Source: Adineta vaga (lineage: Eukaryota; Rotifera). Taken from it: a DNA stretch of 64,000 bases. Shown here one piece after another: positions 31,240 through 44,167 of the stretch (the stretch's first letter is position 1; each line of letters starts with the position of its first letter). The notes under the pieces are model-generated. The model worked only from the letters and a program-made list of their open reading frames with translations. It ran no database searches and was not told where the DNA came from. Both the position numbers and the translations under genes were made by a program. The stretch lies in assembly GCA_021613535.1 (NCBI GenBank), contig CP075493.1, positions 16,616,001 through 16,680,000 on the forward strand, read 5' to 3'.

Positions 31240-31572
31240 TTGCTAAATTTATTTTCAGCTTTATTTATTATATTTGGATCTGCTCGACAAGGATCATTAA
31301 TACAAAAAAATCAAAATTATAAAGGACATGTTTGTCAACAATTTAAAGAACATAAACAATTAATTATTAGTCCTATCATATTATTAATTTTATCAATGCC
31401 TCGTTTAATTATTTCATCATTATCTGGATGTATAAGAACATCACAAAATTTATGGTTATATCTAACGTCTTATTTATTCCTTTCATTTACACCATCAATG
31501 CTTATTTTTATAATCTTTGCCGTACCTTCAAATACATATATGAAATCATTTCAAAACTCTTTTATACCTTGA
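31240..31572 (+). pseudogene. C-terminal fragment of an FMRFamide-like 7TM GPCR
   Basis: The plus-strand frame encodes the intracellular-loop-3-to-tail part of a rotifer-type receptor: KEHKQLIISPIILLILSMPR (helix 6), LIISSLSGC, LWLYLTSYLFLSFTPSMLIF (helix 7) and AVPSNTYMKSF (start of the tail). Helices 1-5 are absent and the sequence upstream is repeats. It is a relic and, with the loci at 3477 and 5053, the third receptor-derived sequence here. Confidence 0.6.
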
Positions 31573-32555
31573 CGATGTTGAACTCATTAATAATTGATTG
31601 TTTTTTTTAATATTTATTTTAATTCAGCAACCTACCTTACGCAATATTGTATTTTTCTTTCAAAAGTACTTATGATAAATAACGCTCGTCGAGACTGAAT
31701 TCTCTCTAATTAACCAACATTATGTCTGCTTTGAGTGAGCTTTAAAAGCTTTCGTGGTCGTGGGTGTGGATGTGGGAAAAGAAGAAAGATATCCACACCC
31801 ATATTCTCAAATTCGTACGCACTAGTCAACAATAGCAGATTATTCTCAAATGAAAATGAATATTATTAATGATTTATATGGTCAAGATCCTCAACCTTTA
31901 CTTACAACAACAATACCATCATAAAGACCTTAATTGAAATATTCTTTCATCATTATCGATACAACAGAATTTAAGTTCAAGGTTTTTTCATATCTATATC
32001 AATTATATTGAATAGTAGGGAACGTGGATATAAGAGTTGATGAGGAACAGACATCTACACCATAGATTTACTTTGTCAAAGTTTCAAACGATAACTTTCG
32101 TTTCAAAAATATTTGATAATTAATTAAAAGAATAAAACAATATTTTTTATAATTTGATGATGATGATAATAATTTAATATATATTCTTGAATTTTTTTAT
32201 GATTGTCATATCATGTGTGTGTTGTAGAAAGGGATAAGGTTTTTCAAATAAATTGTTGATATAAAAAACTTATTTATCAAATAATCTACGTCCTGTTGTT
32301 GAATACGACGGAATAAAATATGTGACAGAACGTTTTTTACAAATATTAGAGTGAAAAATAATTATAAAACGAACTGTATAGTATCAAATCTCAAATGAAA
32401 TTCAGCTTTATGTGTGATCCATTAGTTAGTAATGGATCTCACTGAAATTTAATGTCTTAACTCAATTAGTCGACTAGAAGAATTATCTCAATTTCAATTT
32501 AGCGTTATAGTGTGAGTTATCACTAATACTAACAATGAAAGCTGGCACAATGTTC

Positions 32556-32935
32556 TTTTATTCCCTCGACTGAAAGGAGGGTCATGTCGAAAAAAAGTGG
32601 TCAAAAAACGAAAATGCGTTTGTGTGTCTGTCGCAGGTCAAAGGTCAAAGGGCAAAGGTCAAAAAAACATTTTTTTCAAAATTCCTTGAAACGTTCAAAA
32701 GTGATAATAGGATGGGTCTAGGTCGAGTGTGAGTGAGGGGGGGGAGGATAGTAGGGGGTGGGGTCAAGGGTCAAAGGTCAAAAAAACATTTTTTTCAAAA
32801 ATCCTTAAAACGTTCAAAAGTGATAATAGGATGGGTCTAGGTCGAGTGTGAGTGAGGGGGGGAGGGTAGTAGGGGAGTGGGGGTCAAGGGTCAAAGGTCA
32901 AAAAAACATTTTTTTCAAAGTTCCCTTAATAGTCG
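32556..32935. repeat. Approximately 119-bp tandem repeat with AGGTCAAAGGTCA motifs
   Basis: Two full units and a partial one share GTTCAAAAGTGATAATAGG, a G-run and a GGTCAAGGGTCAAAGGTCA end. The preceding CCCTCGACTGAAAGGAGGG and GTCTGTCGCAGGTCA segment recurs at 33413-33490 just outside the hAT element. Confidence 0.75.
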
Positions 32936-33412
32936 AGAGAAGTCGATCTGCGACGGATTCTGTGGTTAAACAAACAAGTTTTCAATATTCTAGGGTTGTT
33001 CATTGACACAGCGGCTTTTAATAATGAACTGGAACCGAGGTTAGTGTTTCATGTCGTAACTTTGCTGTTATTCGCTGCCCTGGCCTTGGATTGTGGGTAG
33101 CTCATGTTTCTTCGTTCCACATTTCTGGTGAATTGTAGGTCTTTCGATGCTTACCTGTGGACTAATATAAGATTATATCAGGTTGGATACTGACGCAGTC
33201 AAAAATCCTCTAATAGTTTGGATAAACGACACTGTTCAATCAGAGTATCTAGTGCGATCCATGAGTAAAATGGGGAAACTATGCAAGTGAATGAGAAAGA
33301 TCGTAGGCAAAAGACCACCGTATAATGGTTAAATATGTGTGCACACGGGAGCGGCTAGTCGCGAGTGGCCGATCGGAGAGAGGCCGACGAACGACTAGGC
33401 GTTTGTTTAATT

Positions 33413-33510
33413 CCCTCGACTGAAAGGAGGGTTTTACCGAAAAGAATGGGGTCAAAAACTCAAATTTGTTTGTTTGTCTGTCGCAGGTCAGAGCTCAAAG
33501 TTCAAAGGTC
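33413..33510. repeat. Second copy of the CCCTCGACTGAAAGGAGGG repeat
   Basis: It shares CCCTCGACTGAAAGGAGGG, TGTCTGTCGCAGGTCA and AAAGGTCA with 32565-32660, so it belongs to a dispersed repeat family. The frame 33365-33655 through it is not protein-like. Confidence 0.65.
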
Positions 33511-33573
33511 ATCCATCAAAAAATTTTTATATTGCAAGCGTATCCTATACTTTAATAAGAGGGTACCCATAGG

Positions 33574-36492
33574 CAGGCCCGTAGCCAGGATTATTCTAAA
33601 GGGGGTGCCCTTAATTAAAAATGTGCATTGTCACTTTTTTCTTGTTATGTATTAAATATATACAGAAAACGTTTGTGAACATTGTTGAATAGATCCTTAT
33701 TTAAACGCTTTATTCAAATATTGGAGTGAAAGATACATGTATCGTGTTTCAATATATCTTTTTATTTCGTAATGTAATGACAAAAACAACTGGTTAGTTA
33801 AATAAACTACAAAAACATAGTATTGCTTAGATGTTTGTTAATTTCATTCGACGTTTATCTTTGCAAAAAACTTTGATAACTTCTTCGACATCCAATTTTG
33901 ATGCGATATCATGATGAATGTGAATCAAAGCTAGATTGCTTAATCTTTCATCACCAATACTGTTTCTCAAACTAGTTTTAATACGTTTCATTGCTGAAAA
34001 TGATCTTTCAGCAGTAGATACTGTAACTGGTAATACAGCAAACAATTCGAATAAACAAAACAAATTAGGATAGAATGATCGAATGGATAATAATACATTT
34101 AATGAATCAACTACATTAGATGGCCTCTCGGCAATGGAAATTTTCTTCCACTTGTACTGCCACATTTCAAATTCAGCCATTAACACGTTCATATCATTCG
34201 ATGGTATATCATCTTTGTAAAAATCAAATGCTTGTTTTACATCATTAAATTCCTTGTCGACAACATACGAAGGTAATAAATTGGATATATTAACTAAAAT
34301 TGTTTGATGTTTGCTGAATCGATTTCCAAGTTCGGTTAATGTCGTTTCAATAAATTTTTCATAGATATTTTTTAAATAGGCACTAATATTTGTATATTTA
34401 TTCGTTCTTGGAAGAGTAAGCATGATATCATTATCACCTGCAAATTGTTCCAGTTCCGTTTCAAGTTCATTAAATTTTGTCGGATCATATTTTAATTCTG
34501 CAAGGTATAATGCTGCTTCTTCAATGTTGTTATAGCATTGCGCTAAGTCATAGTTTTTGCTTTGAAGCATTTCTGTATATGGCTTTAAAATGGCAAAAAC
34601 ACGTGATACGACGAAGAGGTAGATGATAAAGTCTGCATCTTTAATACACTTGAAATATGCACGAGCATTTGCACTTGTTTCGGCATCAGCACTCTCTATC
34701 AAGTATTCCAATGCAATCATGACACTAGTAAAAAGTTGTTTGAAGACCAAAACAGAAGTAGCTTTTTCCACCCAGCGATGTTCGACCAATTTGGCGAGCT
34801 TCTGTCGTTTACTGTTGCAAACAGTAGCTTCCACAGCCTTTTTTAATAAGTTTTGCCTTTTCGGCGAACCACTGATGAATTTAATTATTGCTTTGAGTGT
34901 TCCAAAAAATAATTTTATAATTTTGTCATCACATGCATCACAAATAGCAAGATCGAGTGAGTGACTAGCACAATGTACATAAAGTGCGCTAGGTGCTGTA
35001 TCACAAATTAATTTCTGAACTCCACCGAGATGACCAGACATAACTGAACATCCATCATATCCTTGACCTAAGTTAGTTGAAAATATGTCAGAATTATTAA
35101 TGGAATCATTTGGAAGCTTACCTCGCAGATATGTTAAATCAAGACCAATTGAACGTAAGTACTCGATAATCTTGTCAGAAATTCCTTTAGCTGAACTATC
35201 AGCGATTGGTGTAAAACCAATAAACTCTTCTTTAATCTGAATTTGATTATTATCATAACATATGTAACGAATCGATAAAGATAATTGCTCTGTACCACCA
35301 ATATCTGCTGTTGCATCAACTATAATCGAGTAAAACTTCTTTTCATCAATAACACTTCGAATAATTTTTTCTCTTATCATCCCACCACAAATTTTTATTA
35401 ACTCATTTTGAATCTCGGCGCTCATATACATGGCATTTTTGGAGCAATTCTTGACATGTTGTTCCAACGTTATATCACCACTGTCAATTCGGAAAAGTAT
35501 TAATTCTTTGAAATTACCTGAAAGAAAACAAGGTATTATAGGAATATTTCCTATTAAAAGTAATTACCTAGGCTTTGTCTGTGTTCAAACGGAATACCAT
35601 CATCATCATCGCCTCTAAAAGGTAAATTCTGTTTACCAAGAAATAAAACACATTTTATAATGCTTGCTAAAATCTTTCTGTTCGTAGCCACTTGTTCTTG
35701 ATCTTTTTTATCTAGTGTATGATCGATAGCTTTTTCTGGTGTTGAGTAATTGATAATAAAATTTTCGGCTTGTTCTTTGGAAAATGTATGATAAGTAGAT
35801 TTTTCATGAGCTTGCAATTCTTCATGTGCACTGTGTAATGATAGAAGAGGTTTGGAAACAAGTTGACCAAGAAGAGTTTTTGTTCGATCAGATGAAGACC
35901 ACTTCCGTTTGAACAGAACACAGTAACGACAGAAAACACCACAAGAAACATGGGAATAACTTAACCATGAATATCTGGATAGCCATGATATTTGACAGAC
36001 TGATCGCATCTTTTTATGTACGAGAACTTTAGGAAATTTGTAATTATCCAATGGTGCCCATGAATTCATTAATGCATCATGAATTTCAGCAGGTGATGTA
36101 TCATCTTTACCGACAAATAAACCGATATCATTTTTACTAAATGAGTGAGCTTGTGTATTCGTTAAAGTTTCATGGTCGTTTGACTTGAATCTTTTCGAAT
36201 TAAACGAGTTATCGAGTGCAACACATGTTGCTATATTTGATTCACCAAGAACTACAGGTACCGTTTGTAATGGTTGAGATAAATCGTTTTGTGAAGGACC
36301 AAGAGATGTCGAATTATCTGTTGTTCTCTTATTTGAATTAAAAAAGTTCGAAATATTTAATTGTTTGCTCATCTACAAAAGAAAACCGTCGTTATTTGTA
36401 AATTGTCAAAGTGAATTACTTAAATAATATTTTTTTTAAAATCCAAAGGGGGTGCCCGGGCACCCTATTCACCCCCCCTGGCTACGGGCCTG
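33574..36492 (-). mobile_element. hAT-superfamily DNA transposon
   Basis: The terminal inverted repeats are CAGGCCCGTAGCCAGG at 33574-33589 and its exact inverse at 36477-36492, with a sub-terminal GGGGGTGCCC on each side. One transposase gene lies inside on minus. An 8-bp target duplication is expected, but the flanks differ (CCCATAGG versus GCTTCTCT), so one side has been rearranged since insertion. Confidence 0.85.
33827..36372 (-). CDS. hAT transposase (ZMYM1/TTF-type), two exons, apparently intact
   Basis: The exons are 36372-35568 and 35517-33827, separated by a 50-bp GT-AG intron; together they give 831 codons plus a stop. The N-terminal exon carries the TTF-type zinc-finger region (FCRYCVLFKRKWSS). 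It ends QSLG, joining NFKELILFRIDSGD, as in this family. The RNase-H-like core follows: FYSIIVDATADIGGTEQLSLS (first Asp), GYDGCSVMSGHLGGVQKL with HCASHSLDLAICDA, and the C-terminal hAT dimerisation region LFAVLPVTVSTAERSFSAMKRIKTSLR with the final catalytic Glu in the STAERSFS block. There is no internal stop. The host locus on its right is a truncated BEN gene. Confidence 0.85.
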
Positions 36493-38375
36493 GCTTCTCT
36501 TCGAAGGTGATCTCTCTTAGGTGGTAATGTGCAATTCTTTAATTCTTCATCAGTAAAAAGTATTTTCAAGATTTTACGAGCAAAATCCACAGGATCTTTA
36601 GCTATGGTTTGTGCAAGATCGATTCCATTAACAATCTAAGAAAAAACTAGCTAAACATAGTTCTTGCTTTGCTTGAAAAATTTATTAAACCATACGCATG
36701 TCGTTGTATGGGTGTTATTACTTTGACCACGATATTGACTAAGTAACTTTTCATTCTGTGAAAAAAATATCAGCTACATGTTATTTTTGTTTATTCTGTT
36801 TTATCATACCTTTAATGTATCTAATCCTACATGTGTATCAACCTTCTTTTCTACTTTATGTAAAGCTTTCATGATGTTATTTTGGAAATCGCCGAAATTA
36901 TTCTCAAACTGTTTGAGAAAATCTACAACATAAACAAGCATGATTTTGATCTTACAGGTATAGTTTAACTTTTACTTACCTTGAATATTTTTGTCATCTG
37001 TTTTTACGACACTTACTACAATATCTTCTTGGTGGCTGCTTAGATTATTATCTATGAAAGATATAAAGTACATCTAGTGTGGTGAAGATGACTAAACATA
37101 CTATCAACACTAATTCGTCGTGGTCGTTTACGTGATTGAATTATGGGTTGATTTGATTTTCGTTTCTCCCCGTTAGTTGTTAACTTATCACTAACATGAC
37201 GAGAACCACCAGGAAGAGTGGGACAGATGATCGATGTATTTTCTTCGTCTTTATCACTTTCAACATATGCAGCTGAAATAAAATCTACTGCACTGCAAAC
37301 AAGTCGTTTAGCTGTATTTCTAAGGGAGCTTCACTATCAAATATATGTATAATCATATTATTTTATTCAATAGACCCCGACAAAATACATTTTCTCAACA
37401 GATCAATAATTTTAGTCTTCCAAATGATAGTGCATGTATGAATCGAATAGTCTCACCAATTTCGGCTACATATAACGAATTCAAACAACTTCGCATGAAT
37501 CATCTTACATATTATATTTCATAAATGACAACGAGACGAATCACATTTTAGATGCCACTATTCTAGAAGGTAAATATTTTGCATGCAAGTGTCATACAAC
37601 AAAGAAGAAAGATTAATAAGCAGTTCATAATAGCTGACACTTTGCGGAACTTTATTCTTCTTACCACTTCGAAAATAAAAATTTTCTCTGATAGAATCCT
37701 ACACCGAATTCAGTTCTCGTTTTTGCTGCCATTTATCTAATTTACTATAAAATCATTAGCGTGACACCTGTTCATTCTTATCTTTCTTCTGCATAAGAAC
37801 GCTATAATCTATAAGTAATTATTCAACATACTTACTATCTTGTTCAGATGGTGAAGAACTATTATCTATTGACTTATTTCGTAGAAAATTCGGCAAAGGA
37901 CATGTAGTAGTTCTTCGATTATCATGAGTTGATGACAGCAGATCAAAGCCATTATTATCAACATGAATTATCTCATTGTCTTAAATAAACATACATGCAT
38001 TTATAAGAGACATAGAATAGTACTTACTTTGATCAATGTCGAAACTTCCTTGAGACTCTCGGGTTCTATTTCTAAGTGTAATTTCACATTCCTGAAGTGT
38101 ACCTGAAAAAGTAGAAAATTGATTTTATAGAAATAGATAAATCCGAACAATTCAATATAGTTACCAGATGTAATAATAGTGGCCACAGTTTTTTTTCCCT
38201 GAATCATCACAGATGCTGTATTACTTGAAGTTTTTTTAATACTGCTATTCATTGCAATATTAAAGGAATCTGTAGCGTCAAAATATAGCAAATGGTGAGT
38301 CGGATGGATAAAATCATCACTCAGTGAAAACTTCCGAGGCGGGTGTCGAATTCGTTGTTCTCGTTCAACAGCCAT
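36493..38375 (-). pseudogene. BEN-domain protein gene, 3'-truncated at the hAT element
   Basis: About eight minus-strand exons can be read. The first starts MAVEREQRIRHPPRKFSLSD (38375). Others include TLQECEITLRNRTRESQGSF (about 38100-38030), HVDNNGFDLLSSTHDNRRTT, the nuclear-localisation-like SRKRPRRISVD (about 37110), DFLKQFENNFGDFQNN and NEKLLSQYRGQSN. The last contains GIDLAQTIAKDPVDFARKIL and LKILFTDEELKNC, the start of a BEN domain (a DNA-binding module of chromatin regulators). The domain stops at the hAT terminus, with its second half absent on the far side. Introns are short except one of about 560 bp. It lies in tandem after the Tnp2-like gene and may be its partner. Exon limits are approximate. 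Confidence 0.6.
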
Positions 38376-38685
38376 AAATCAAACAATTCTGTAATCTGTA
38401 AAAAGAAAAACATGTCTTATGTAAAGCTTGAACTATTGTTACTCTAAACAAACAGTAACTGATTTCGTCTGTGTTCTTGAAAAATATTGTACATTTTCAA
38501 TAGGAATAACGAAATAAAAACAGAAAGGCTTCCGTTATTATATCAGAGATAAATGTCAGTGATGTCATATGTACCTTTATAAATTAATAGTATTTGATCG
38601 ACGTAATGAATTAAAACAATATCTACAATGTATTAAAATCATAACATGAGAAACTTTTCTTGAAGTCATATCAAACATAGATTGT

Positions 38686-41600
38686 TTAATCATGTTCGTG
38701 ATAAACGAATACGGGTGAAACATAAAGTAAATCATTTTCTTCTACAATGATACACATATAAATAGAACTGTTAACATTGACTACATCGTATTCTACAGTT
38801 TCTTTTTCTAAAACACAAAAAAGATTATCGATAGGTTCTGCCAAAAGAGCGTAATAAGGAGACGAGATAAAATGGTCGGAAAATCGTTTCTTGTTTTTAT
38901 GACGTTTAACGATAGCATATTGATCATTACCACAGGACATATACACTAACACAGCGCCAAATAATGAACCATACTTAATAAAATATGATATAGAAGATTG
39001 TCGTTTTTGATAAGCTAAAGAATGAAAACAACTTTTTTCTTGTCCATTAATCGACGATAAAATCTTGAACAATTTCTAATATTGAAACAACTACAAATTT
39101 TGCCATGGATATTTGGTAAAATCTTTGAAAATTGAGCAACAAAATTGTTCATTTTAAAATGAATCTTGTAGAAACTGACAATACCTCAATGCAAAGTCAA
39201 CCTAAAATTTGAATAAGTTCATCAGGCCTTGTTTCAGTACTTAAGTATCTAAATTTTATCTTCCATGACCAATACTTATGAAAACTGTTATTATTCAGAA
39301 ATTCCGTTAAATATTTACCAAGTATCATGGTATACTGTAAAGAAAACTATTTCAATGTAAAAACGTACGTTGAGATGAAAAACAATTTGTTCACCCCAAA
39401 ACCGTGATCCATGTTTGTATTTAGAAACGGCACCAATAATATCTTCTAGATGAAATGTATTGATATTGCATAAACTTCCGTGCCTTTTGTACATGTCAAT
39501 ATAATGCGAGTGGAGATGAAGAACAAAGTTGTTTTTGCTTGTATAATATGAATTATGATCATTATAAAATGTAGTTAGTAACACATTTGCTCTGTCAGCT
39601 GTTTCACGACCAAACGAACTAGGACCATGAAGCATCTAAAAGTGAATATTTCGTTTTATTATTTTTCTTCATGACGATGAGAAAATGTTTGATTTTATAG
39701 CTGTCTATATTTTGATCACTGATTCTTAGGACTTTATACATGAATGAGACAGAAAATCATCAGTTACACAAGGAATTATAGCTTTCTTTTTAACAAGAGG
39801 AAGTAAGAAATAGTAAGAAAGTATGCGAACAAACTGTTATTGTCTCTTTGTGCATTCTTTAGCTATCTTTGATGATGTATCAGTGAAAATGTATTTAATC
39901 ACGTAGAAATATCATGTTAGGGTAATTAACTCTTGCATATTTTCTTAAATGATTCTCTATATGAGCAAAACATTCCTTATTCAACTTGCTCGAATGCATA
40001 GATTATTGAGGAGGTATTAAATTGAATAATATTTGTTCGAAAATATGAAATAGTTTCATATGATTACTTACGCGTATGCCAATAACGAAGAGAGCTAGAT
40101 GAGCAAATTTGTCAGGATTCACTTTGCTTCGAAACATAGGTAAGGCACAGAAAAAAAGAAAATTTCGCATTTCGATAGCTCTAAAACATTCAATGAAGAA
40201 AGGATATTCTCAATCATAGATTTATACTTGTGATGTCCTTCACCAAATGATTTGATTTTCCGATTAAAATGATGAGGAAATTTTTGAGAATGCATCTGTT
40301 GATCTAATTGTTGTCGTTGCGCAGGTTTCATTCGTTTATAAAGGTATTTACATACCATTTTCCCTTCACCAAGCAGAGATACGTGCATATAATCAGTAAT
40401 TATTGATTTTGGTAAAGGAATATCAACTATATCTTGAAAAACAGATAAACCTAACCGGCCGAAAATTTTTTTTTCGATATTGTACAGCTTGTTTTGAGTG
40501 GTCAGTAAAACTTACTGAATCTCTCATGCTAATTGATTTATCGTAATTATATTGCACCTTATTATCGATGTAACTCCCTTCGATCATACAATACCAGCAG
40601 CAGTAATAACCACCATGTGAGTTATGGTTAAGTGCTAAACTGAGCGCTGGGCAATCACCAATCAAACCATATATCTTCAACATCATTCGTGCACCTGATT
40701 CAGTTGGAAATCCTGGAAAAATACACGTGATTAACCAAGATATGATAAATAAAGAAAAAAAGCAGTCTCATGATTTTTAAGAGTGGTTTGGAAGTCAAAA
40801 CGATAATGTTTAGAAATCAACGCCCATATTGAAAATAATCGAAAACATCTTAAATAAACAAGATCGACGTGCCATTTTATATTTTAAATCTCATACTCGC
40901 ACTAATACACAATGGATTAGATCTATGCTTAATAATAGTGAGCGATTGTTTCATTTGAAAGAACTGTATCTACTTAAAAGATTAATGTATACCTGCTGAT
41001 TTGATACGTTTGAGTTGTCGAAGAGTTTGAGTTAACCATAAATCCATAATTGGTTGTTGTTTACTTATCCATATAGACAATATTAAATTATTTCGTCTTT
41101 GATTTCGTACAGGTGGGGGAAGCTCATTTATTGAACAGGTTAGTAACCACATTGGTTGATTACTTGATTTACTTAAGCCAATACCATCAATATGTAAAAC
41201 TATACTAATAAATGGATAATCAATTGATTCAGAGAGAATTTTATAATTTTGATTATGTACTATATCATTGTTTTCATTGATAAATACATTTTGTGAGAAA
41301 ATATTCCGATAATCATCAATAATAGTGGATAAGCGGTCATATGTTTGAGTAAACACCCGTTCTTGAGAGACATCGAAATCTAAAGCTAAATGTTTAGACC
41401 CACTTTCTCCGCATATTGAACATATTTTAATTGTTTTCGGTAAATCTTTACCACATTTGATACACAATACTCTTTTTGTATATAAATCTTCAACTAAACA
41501 GAAAGAAAAAAGATATAGGAACTCGACGATGAAAACAGATTAAATTAGTAAATATAATGAGAATGAATCATCATATAAAAAGCATTCGACAGTGTTTTTA

Positions 41601-42560
41601 TTTCGGTCAGATTTATAGAATAGATATATGCAAGCATAAATTGTATATAAGCAGATAGACAGATAAACATCAATTTCTTAGAAAACAGAGTTTTCACTAG
41701 TGATGAAAAAAAAGCATTTTTTGTCTTTAATAATATTCGTTCTGTTATTTTTCTTTGTTCTTTTTTATTACAATTGAAACTGAACTTTTCTTAATTCGTT
41801 ACGATTCGATCAGATATCATTTAAAGAAGTGTTGCACCTAATACACAACAATTGATAAGAATTCTCATCAGCAACTCATTACCCATAACAGGCAGAAATT
41901 GTCATTTATACAGATTATTTCTTTAGCATAACGTAAGATCGAAGGTAGCTTTCAGATAATATGTTTATTAGCAGACAATGATAAGATTCATGACTATAGT
42001 CGTGTAGAATAACAGAAAACGATATTACCTGATAAGAAATCGAGTAAACCATAATAAGTGTTTGGTAAATTATGCGGCTGTGGAAAACTGTTGTTAAATA
42101 ATCGAGTTAATTCTTCTGCATGAATTTTAGACAAGTTAGCTTTTCGAATGAATTTAATCAAATCTTTGCAAAAACTAAACTTGTCAATTGACGTGTAGGG
42201 ATGAAGTTTTAACGACTGTTTCTTCAATTTGTCTCAATGAATAAGAGAATTATATCCATCATCTTCATGGGACGACAAATGTACACCCATACTTTCGCCT
42301 TGAACCAATGTTATCTCGGAAGAGACCATTTCTGGCGAACACAATCTGAAAGTTGATTTGACTGAGTTATTTTGTTCCATTAGATTTAAATGCGTCGAGT
42401 TCAGATTCTCCAGAATAAATGGATCAATATTTGCTGAATTATTTAACGGAATTCTTCTGTAAGGTTTCTCACGTGCACATAAACGTCTAACGTTGTTCAT
42501 ACGTAACCGATTCATTTTTTGCTGCTTAGCAAATTCGAGAGCGACATCGATTTCATCCAT
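38686..42560 (-). CDS. Tnp2/CACTA-like transposase gene with one in-frame stop
   Basis: Minus-strand exons read in order: N-terminus MDEIDVALEFAKQQKMNRLR (42560); LTRLFNNSFPQPHNLPNTYY (about 42100); a zinc-binding pair CIKCGKDL and CSICGE (about 41450); LHIDGIGLSKSSNQPMWLLT and NELPPPVRNQRRNNLIL with the first catalytic-type Asp (41220-41090); GDCPALSLALNHNSHGGYYC with CWYCMIEG (about 40650); IITDYMHVSLLGEGKMVCKY (about 40390); EMRNFLFFCALPMF (about 40160, DUF4218-like); and YIDMYKRHGSLCNINTFHLE (about 39480). The last exon ends at 38686. This is the domain order of metazoan CACTA/EnSpm-type transposases. A TGA at 42234-42236 interrupts the frame after NSLIH, so the copy may be inactive. Terminal repeats were not found. 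Confidence 0.6.
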
Positions 42561-43600
42561 GGCTTAATATATCAATGATAAAATTTATTGAATCTTCTTC
42601 ACTGGAATCTGAAATAAAAAGATGCTAAATCACAACTTCTCTTCCAACTTTTTTCGATATAAAATTCCACACCCACCCTCGAATTCGAATGCCACGTCGA
42701 ATATAGTGATTTAAAATCCATTCCTTAAAATACCAATAATATAGTACCGGATAAAAGATGATTCTCGATAGATGTCAGATATCACCCACAGAGTTGAATG
42801 TTTTTGTAAATGGTTCTCTGTTCTAATAAAAACTAATATACTTCGTATTCATGCCTTCTGCAATTCGAGCATACCAATCACAAAACGCATAAACGCTACT
42901 GAACATCAAACTTCTAGCACCTAACTACGTCAGATATGCTTTAGCTCAATATTATTCCGAAAACTTCCGACAAAAAGATATACTTTGGACTCTTTTCCCC
43001 TAATTCAAAAATTGTTATGACAGTCACTTATAACCTTCGAAAAAAGGACATTCATATAAATTACCTTTATCCATTGTAAACCTTACTAATTTACATCCAT
43101 CTTTTCAAATATTAACTTTTTCCTCATATTAATAACTTTCCGACTATCCGTCACATATTTCAACTTTCTGTCCATATATATTACAATCAATCTCCATCAG
43201 ACCTCAAATGCTAGCTACGCTTGATCACCAATCATTCTTACATAGATTAAGCTACATGATATTACCCCACTCACCAATTCTTCCTTCATATGACCTCTAT
43301 ACGTGCTAACATACAAAGATAATATTTGATAGCATGAATAAAAAATCCTCTGTGGAAATGAACCGCATGGTCCAAACGTTCGTAGAAAATATCTTTGCGT
43401 TCGATTAAAAATCTGATTTTAATCCTCTCAAAAATCCGATTTTAATCCTCTCAGAAATCCTCCATGAAAACGATTCGCGCAGTGCAAAATGCTCCAAGAA
43501 AACAACTTGTAGGTTGGATTAAAAGTCCGATTCTGATTCTTTCAAAAATCCATAACATAATACGGCGAATGCATGTTAGGTTGGAGACGAGAATGCAAAT
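42561..43600. other. Intergenic with low-copy short repeats
   Basis: Half a telomere-like hairpin (CCACACCCACCCTCGAA) at 42667-42682. At 43385-43470 the segment TCTGATTTTAATCCTCTCA is repeated with variation. No coding frame. Confidence 0.45.
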
Positions 43601-43909
43601 CGGACTATAAACTGTTTTTCATGTAGAATGGCGCAATTAAAAAAAGGGATCGGAATGGTGCGGAAAATCGCGATTCCGAATTGTCGGAAAATCTGTTCGG
43701 GATCTGCTGGTTTCCTTTCGGTTTCCGATTTTTCGGCCATGGGCGGAAATTTTAGGTTTTTTTTCCGCATGATTACGATATTTTCCGTGAGGATATGATC
43801 GGAAACGAACGGATTTCGTCCGATGAATTCCGATCTGGAACACTGCTTCGATGAAATCCCTGGAAGGTGCTGGAACCGGTTGGTTCCGGGCCGGATTGTT
43901 CGACCTGGG
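43601..43909. repeat. CCGGAA/TCCGAT-rich repeat, copy 2
   Basis: GC-richer block sharing the right end GTTCGACCTGGG with the element at 11153-11429. The matching left end was not found. Long minus-strand frames cross it, but their composition follows the repeat. Confidence 0.45.
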
Positions 43910-44167
43910 AAAAATATCAAAAAATTTCTTCGAAATCGCAAAGTATTTCATCCGGATTTCCAAACATCCGACTAGATTATATACAAATTGAATGATCGGA
44001 CCACTAAAATGCAAAATATTTCTGCGGGATACAGTAACATTAGGCATAGACTCCACTGAAATCTATCTTAATTCCACTGTTATTGTTAGCTTCTTTCTCG
44101 AGCTGATGTTTATTCACGAAAAGATCTCTCCGTGTACATAAAAACAGTCGGTTATATACCGACTTAG

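Larger units (their letters stand above)
31573..33573. other. Gene-poor stretch with repeats
   Basis: It holds decayed telomere-like hairpins at 31754-31810 (GTGGGTGTGGATGTGGG... ATCCACACCCATATTCTCAA) and 32019-32066, and the GGTCAAAGGTCA-type tandem repeats below. No supported coding frame. Confidence 0.45.

Noticed and set aside
33365-33655. 96-residue plus-strand frame beginning MADRREADERLG
   Set aside because: Crosses a dispersed repeat and the hAT terminus, so it cannot be one gene.
33574-36492. Matching 8-bp target duplication for the hAT element
   Set aside because: I compared CCCATAGG with GCTTCTCT and shifted alternatives by a few bases; none match.
43576-44056. Overlapping minus-strand frames of 121 and 139 codons
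   Set aside because: Composition follows the CCGGAA/TCCGAT repeat; two frames are open at once, as expected from repeat bias.
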